64,000 bases of DNA from Dyadobacter sp. CY343. Its GTDB lineage: Bacteria; Bacteroidota; Bacteroidia; Cytophagales; Spirosomataceae. Of this stretch, positions 61,631-64,000 are shown piece by piece. The notes below the pieces were generated by a model, which did not search any database, was not told where the DNA came from, and was given only the letters and a program-made list of their open reading frames with translations. Where the stretch lies: contig NZ_JAJUXK010000003.1 in assembly GCF_021390335.1 (NCBI RefSeq), positions 1-64,000 of the forward strand. The letters run 5' to 3'. Position 1 is the first letter of the stretch. Every line of letters starts with the position of its first letter. A program made the position numbers and the translations under genes.

Positions 61631-62428
61631 TTGAGTTCTTCCCTTTCTTTCATCCACACCCACATTTATTCCAACTTTTTGAAGCGGGAGGTGGATGTTA
61701 CTATTCTGCTTCCGCTTGATTTCAATAAATCTTCCGTTTACCCTTTGCTACTATTTAACGATGGACAGGATTTTCCTGCATTGAACTTGTCTGAAACGAC
61801 GGCTCGTATGCAGCATGAACAGGAAATGCGGCCGATGATCATTGCGGGGATCCACGCGAATCACAGGCGGATCGATGAATATGGAACCGCAATACGCGCC
61901 GACTATGCAGGCCGGGGCGCAGAGGCGGGGGCGACGACAGATTTTGTGATCAGCGAACTTTTGCCATTTCTCCGGGAGCAATACCAGGTCCGTTCGTCCG
62001 GAAATGCATACGCAGGTTTTTCGCTCGGCGGACTTATGGCGCTGGATATTGCCTGGAACCACTCTGAACAGTTTTCCATCGCGGGCATATTATCCGGTTC
62101 ACTTTGGTGGCGACAAAAGGCAATTAGTGACGGATACGAGGATTTTGATCGCATTATGCATGCTCAAATCAGGGAAACCGCCACGCCGCCCAAACTCAAA
62201 TGCTGGTTTCAATGCGGCTCAAATGACGAAAATGACGACCGCGACGGCGATGGTGTGATCGATTCTGTGCAGGATACGCTGGAATGCATCGGGGAAATGG
62301 AGCGTAAAGGGTTGGCCTGGAACCGTGATGTGTTTTATACTGAGGTGGTCGGCGGTCAACATAATCCTGCCACCTGGGGACAGGTTATGCCGCGGTTTTT
62401 GCAGTGGGTTTCTCAGGTTTTGGAATAA
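61631..62428 (+). CDS. Alpha/beta-hydrolase (esterase D-type), divergent from the ligase block
   Basis: The frame is open from 61544, but no ATG exists before the family start 'IHTHIYSNFLKREVDVTILLPLDFN'. TTG at 61631 gives about 265 residues; TTG 61592 and 61544 are alternatives. Motifs: 'YPLLLFNDGQDFPAL', nucleophile 'AYAGFSLGGLMALDIAW', Asp in 'WFQCGSNDENDDRDGDG' and His in 'VVGGQHNPATWG'. The Asp-rich 'NDENDDRDGDGV' resembles a calcium-binding loop. It is divergent from the other esterase gene, with about 105 bp between their likely starts. It is probably a partner of the ligase block under shared control. Confidence 0.82.
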   Translation: MSSSLSFIHTHIYSNFLKREVDVTILLPLDFNKSSVYPLLLFNDGQDFPALNLSETTARMQHEQEMRPMIIAGIHANHRRIDEYGTAIRADYAGRGAEAGATTDFVISELLPFLREQYQVRSSGNAYAGFSLGGLMALDIAWNHSEQFSIAGILSGSLWWRQKAISDGYEDFDRIMHAQIRETATPPKLKCWFQCGSNDENDDRDGDGVIDSVQDTLECIGEMERKGLAWNRDVFYTEVVGGQHNPATWGQVMPRFLQWVSQVLE

Positions 62429-62431
62429 ATA

Positions 62432-63448
62432 TCACAGCTTGCTTAGAAATGCCATAGTGTCAACCCCGTCGGCATAATCGAAAAGACCGGGCTCCTGAGA
62501 CTTTCCAAATGGAAGGATACCTTGCAAATCTGCCGGCCCGATCACGCACTGAACTTTTTCTTCTGCTTCTTTCAGTGCTGATTTGACAGCTTCCAAATCG
62601 TCGTATGTTTCAAAATGCAAAACGCTGATCGGTGAAACGAGCGCCTTGTTTTCTGTGATCATCAAAAACCCGTTATCTACGTGCGGGACTCTGTTAATCA
62701 GGAAAATCGACTTATTGTATTCGTAATTATTGAAGTATTTGTGATTATGCAAAAACAGGGAATCCATGTGCTGAATAGATTCATAAAACTTGGTAAAATC
62801 ATATCCTGAGGGAACAAACACTTTCGACACATTGCGGCAGCCCAACCCGAAATATTGAAGTATATCTTTGCCCAGAGCTTCCAGTTCCTGCGAAGTTTCG
62901 TCACCGGTAAGTATCGCGACCGACGTCCGGTTTCTGCGGATTATATTAGGTTTTTTGGCAAAATAATAATGAAAGTAGCGCGCTGTATTGTCGCTGCCCG
63001 TGGCAATATAAGCGTCGGAATCATTGAGTCTGTCTACAAATACGATGGATTCTGTCAGTTCCGGCTCAATTTCCACCAGCTTATTCAAAAGGGCAGTGAT
63101 CAGAATGGTATCGTCTGAACTTGGTTTTACCAATAGAATATGTCCGCTGATGAGCACACTTAGCGCATCGTGAAAACCGACCGCAGGAATATTGCCGGCC
63201 ATTACAACACCAACTTTTTTAGGCAAAACGGGCTCGGGATATTGTGCTGCCCATTTTTCAAGGTGCTCGCGGGATAAATATTCCCGGGCAATCGCTTCGA
63301 GTGACCGGGTAACGTTTTCAGGAGTAAACCAGTTGTTCCTGCTCTTGGCATAAGCTACCCAATCTTCAACGATTTCCTGGTTCTCCGGGCTAGTAATGAA
63401 TTTTCCAAGATTTACAAAAGCATTTATTCTCTGGACTCTCGATAGCAT
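62432..63448 (-). CDS. Acyl-CoA reductase (LuxC-type)
   Basis: The product is 338 residues from ATG 63448 ('LSRVQRINAFVNLGKFI'); a GTG 10 codons upstream is possible. It is an aldehyde-dehydrogenase-fold protein: 'VGVVMAGNIPAVGFHDALSVLISGHILLVKPSSDD', and the catalytic Cys in 'YFGLGCRNVSKVFVP'. LuxC-type enzymes reduce acyl-CoA to fatty aldehyde with NADPH. Its neighbour is a divergent ferredoxin gene, a pairing that recurs in Bacteroidota. The stop is 4 bases from the stop of the convergent hydrolase gene. Confidence 0.9.
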   Translation of the reverse strand: MLSRVQRINAFVNLGKFITSPENQEIVEDWVAYAKSRNNWFTPENVTRSLEAIAREYLSREHLEKWAAQYPEPVLPKKVGVVMAGNIPAVGFHDALSVLISGHILLVKPSSDDTILITALLNKLVEIEPELTESIVFVDRLNDSDAYIATGSDNTARYFHYYFAKKPNIIRRNRTSVAILTGDETSQELEALGKDILQYFGLGCRNVSKVFVPSGYDFTKFYESIQHMDSLFLHNHKYFNNYEYNKSIFLINRVPHVDNGFLMITENKALVSPISVLHFETYDDLEAVKSALKEAEEKVQCVIGPADLQGILPFGKSQEPGLFDYADGVDTMAFLSKL

Positions 63449-63499
63449 TCTGACTGGATTATAAAAAGTTTTATTCACCTACCGTTTTATTTTTTCCGA

Positions 63500-63529
63500 T
63501 TGTTGGGAAACTATAAATAGTTATATTTG
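63500..63529 (+). promoter_or_regulatory. Predicted promoter of the ferredoxin gene
   Basis: TTG (63500-63502), a 19-base spacer and TATATTTG (63522-63529) match the Bacteroidota TTG/TAnnTTTG promoter very well. The ferredoxin start is 48 bases downstream. It is the best promoter match I found in the window. Confidence 0.65.
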
Positions 63530-63538
63530 TTATTCTAA

Positions 63539-63925
<387 letters not shown>

Positions 63926-63946
63926 GCTTCCCATATTGATATTTGC

Positions 63947-63974
63947 AAGCCCCGCTCACTGCGGGGCTTTTTTT
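63947..63974 (+). terminator. Rho-independent terminator of the ferredoxin gene
   Basis: AAGCCCCGC and GCGGGGCTT form a perfect 9-bp stem with a 5-base loop, running into seven T. It lies 21 bases after the ferredoxin stop. Confidence 0.93.
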
Positions 63975-64000
63975 GTGCCCGTTGTGTTCCTAAATGGCAT

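Overview
The window reads as chromosomal DNA from a non-flagellated member of the Bacteroidota, most likely Cytophagales (Dyadobacter/Spirosoma-like; the genus is inference). Supporting signs are an RHS protein with a Bacteroidota-type N-terminus, a CHU/gliding-type C-terminal domain, a PVC-type heme protein beside a hexuronate-type MFS carrier, promoter candidates of the Bacteroidota form TTG-N19..21-TAnnTTTG, weak Shine-Dalgarno signals, and several genes whose only plausible starts are TTG.

Layout. 1-3.1 kb: a phage-tail-like S74 chaperone protein that runs off the left edge, an AraC regulator, an intergenic repeat cluster and a DUF983 membrane protein. 3.2-10.9 kb, minus strand: a signalling block with a small acidic protein, two hybrid histidine kinases, a single-domain response regulator, CheR and CheB. 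No chemoreceptor, CheA/CheW or flagellar gene is present, so this is probably a CheB/CheR stress or multi-kinase system rather than motility. 11-15 kb: glgX-treZ, for glycogen and trehalose metabolism. 15-21.3 kb: a lipoprotein, an AraC regulator divergent from an arabinose-isomerase-family enzyme, a 57-residue hydrophilic protein, a THUMP rRNA methyltransferase, and a TetR regulator with a thioredoxin-reductase-like flavoprotein. The last two genes each carry the same palindromic operator.

21.4-27.4 kb is the accessory region. A 1058-residue RHS protein has an AT-rich toxin-like tip and a candidate immunity gene. It is followed by a second orphan immunity-like gene and a displaced copy of the RHS tip junction joined to a broken toxin tip (one stop, one frameshift) that still has an intact downstream gene. 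Next come a gene broken by several frameshifts and a gliding-domain gene with TGG changed to TGA. This looks like a tip-exchange locus with decayed old cassettes.

27.4-54.2 kb is mostly housekeeping: a cytochrome-type dehydrogenase, MFS, surE, lipid kinase, SGNH hydrolase, an Anbu-type proteasome homologue, RND transporter, TPR kinase, mpg, yicC, pdxA, a 2-hydroxyacid dehydrogenase, rplY, prs, PAP2, trpS, dnaE and trxA. A RelE/ParE-type toxin-antitoxin pair sits directly upstream of trpS, and a HicAB pair follows trxA.

54.2-62.4 kb is the most interesting metabolic block: a long minus-strand run encoding an esterase, an ATP-grasp ligase with a Pro/Lys-rich tail, a GCS2 (YbdK-type) carboxylate-amine ligase, a class I glutamine-amidotransferase-like protein, a second divergent ATP-grasp-like protein, a class III aminotransferase and an aldose-epimerase-like protein, with a second alpha/beta hydrolase divergent from it. 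I read it as a candidate system that makes and trims a small amide-linked metabolite or peptide. The window ends with a LuxC-type acyl-CoA reductase divergent from a 2x[4Fe-4S] ferredoxin. I saw no tRNA, rRNA, CRISPR array or intact insertion sequence.
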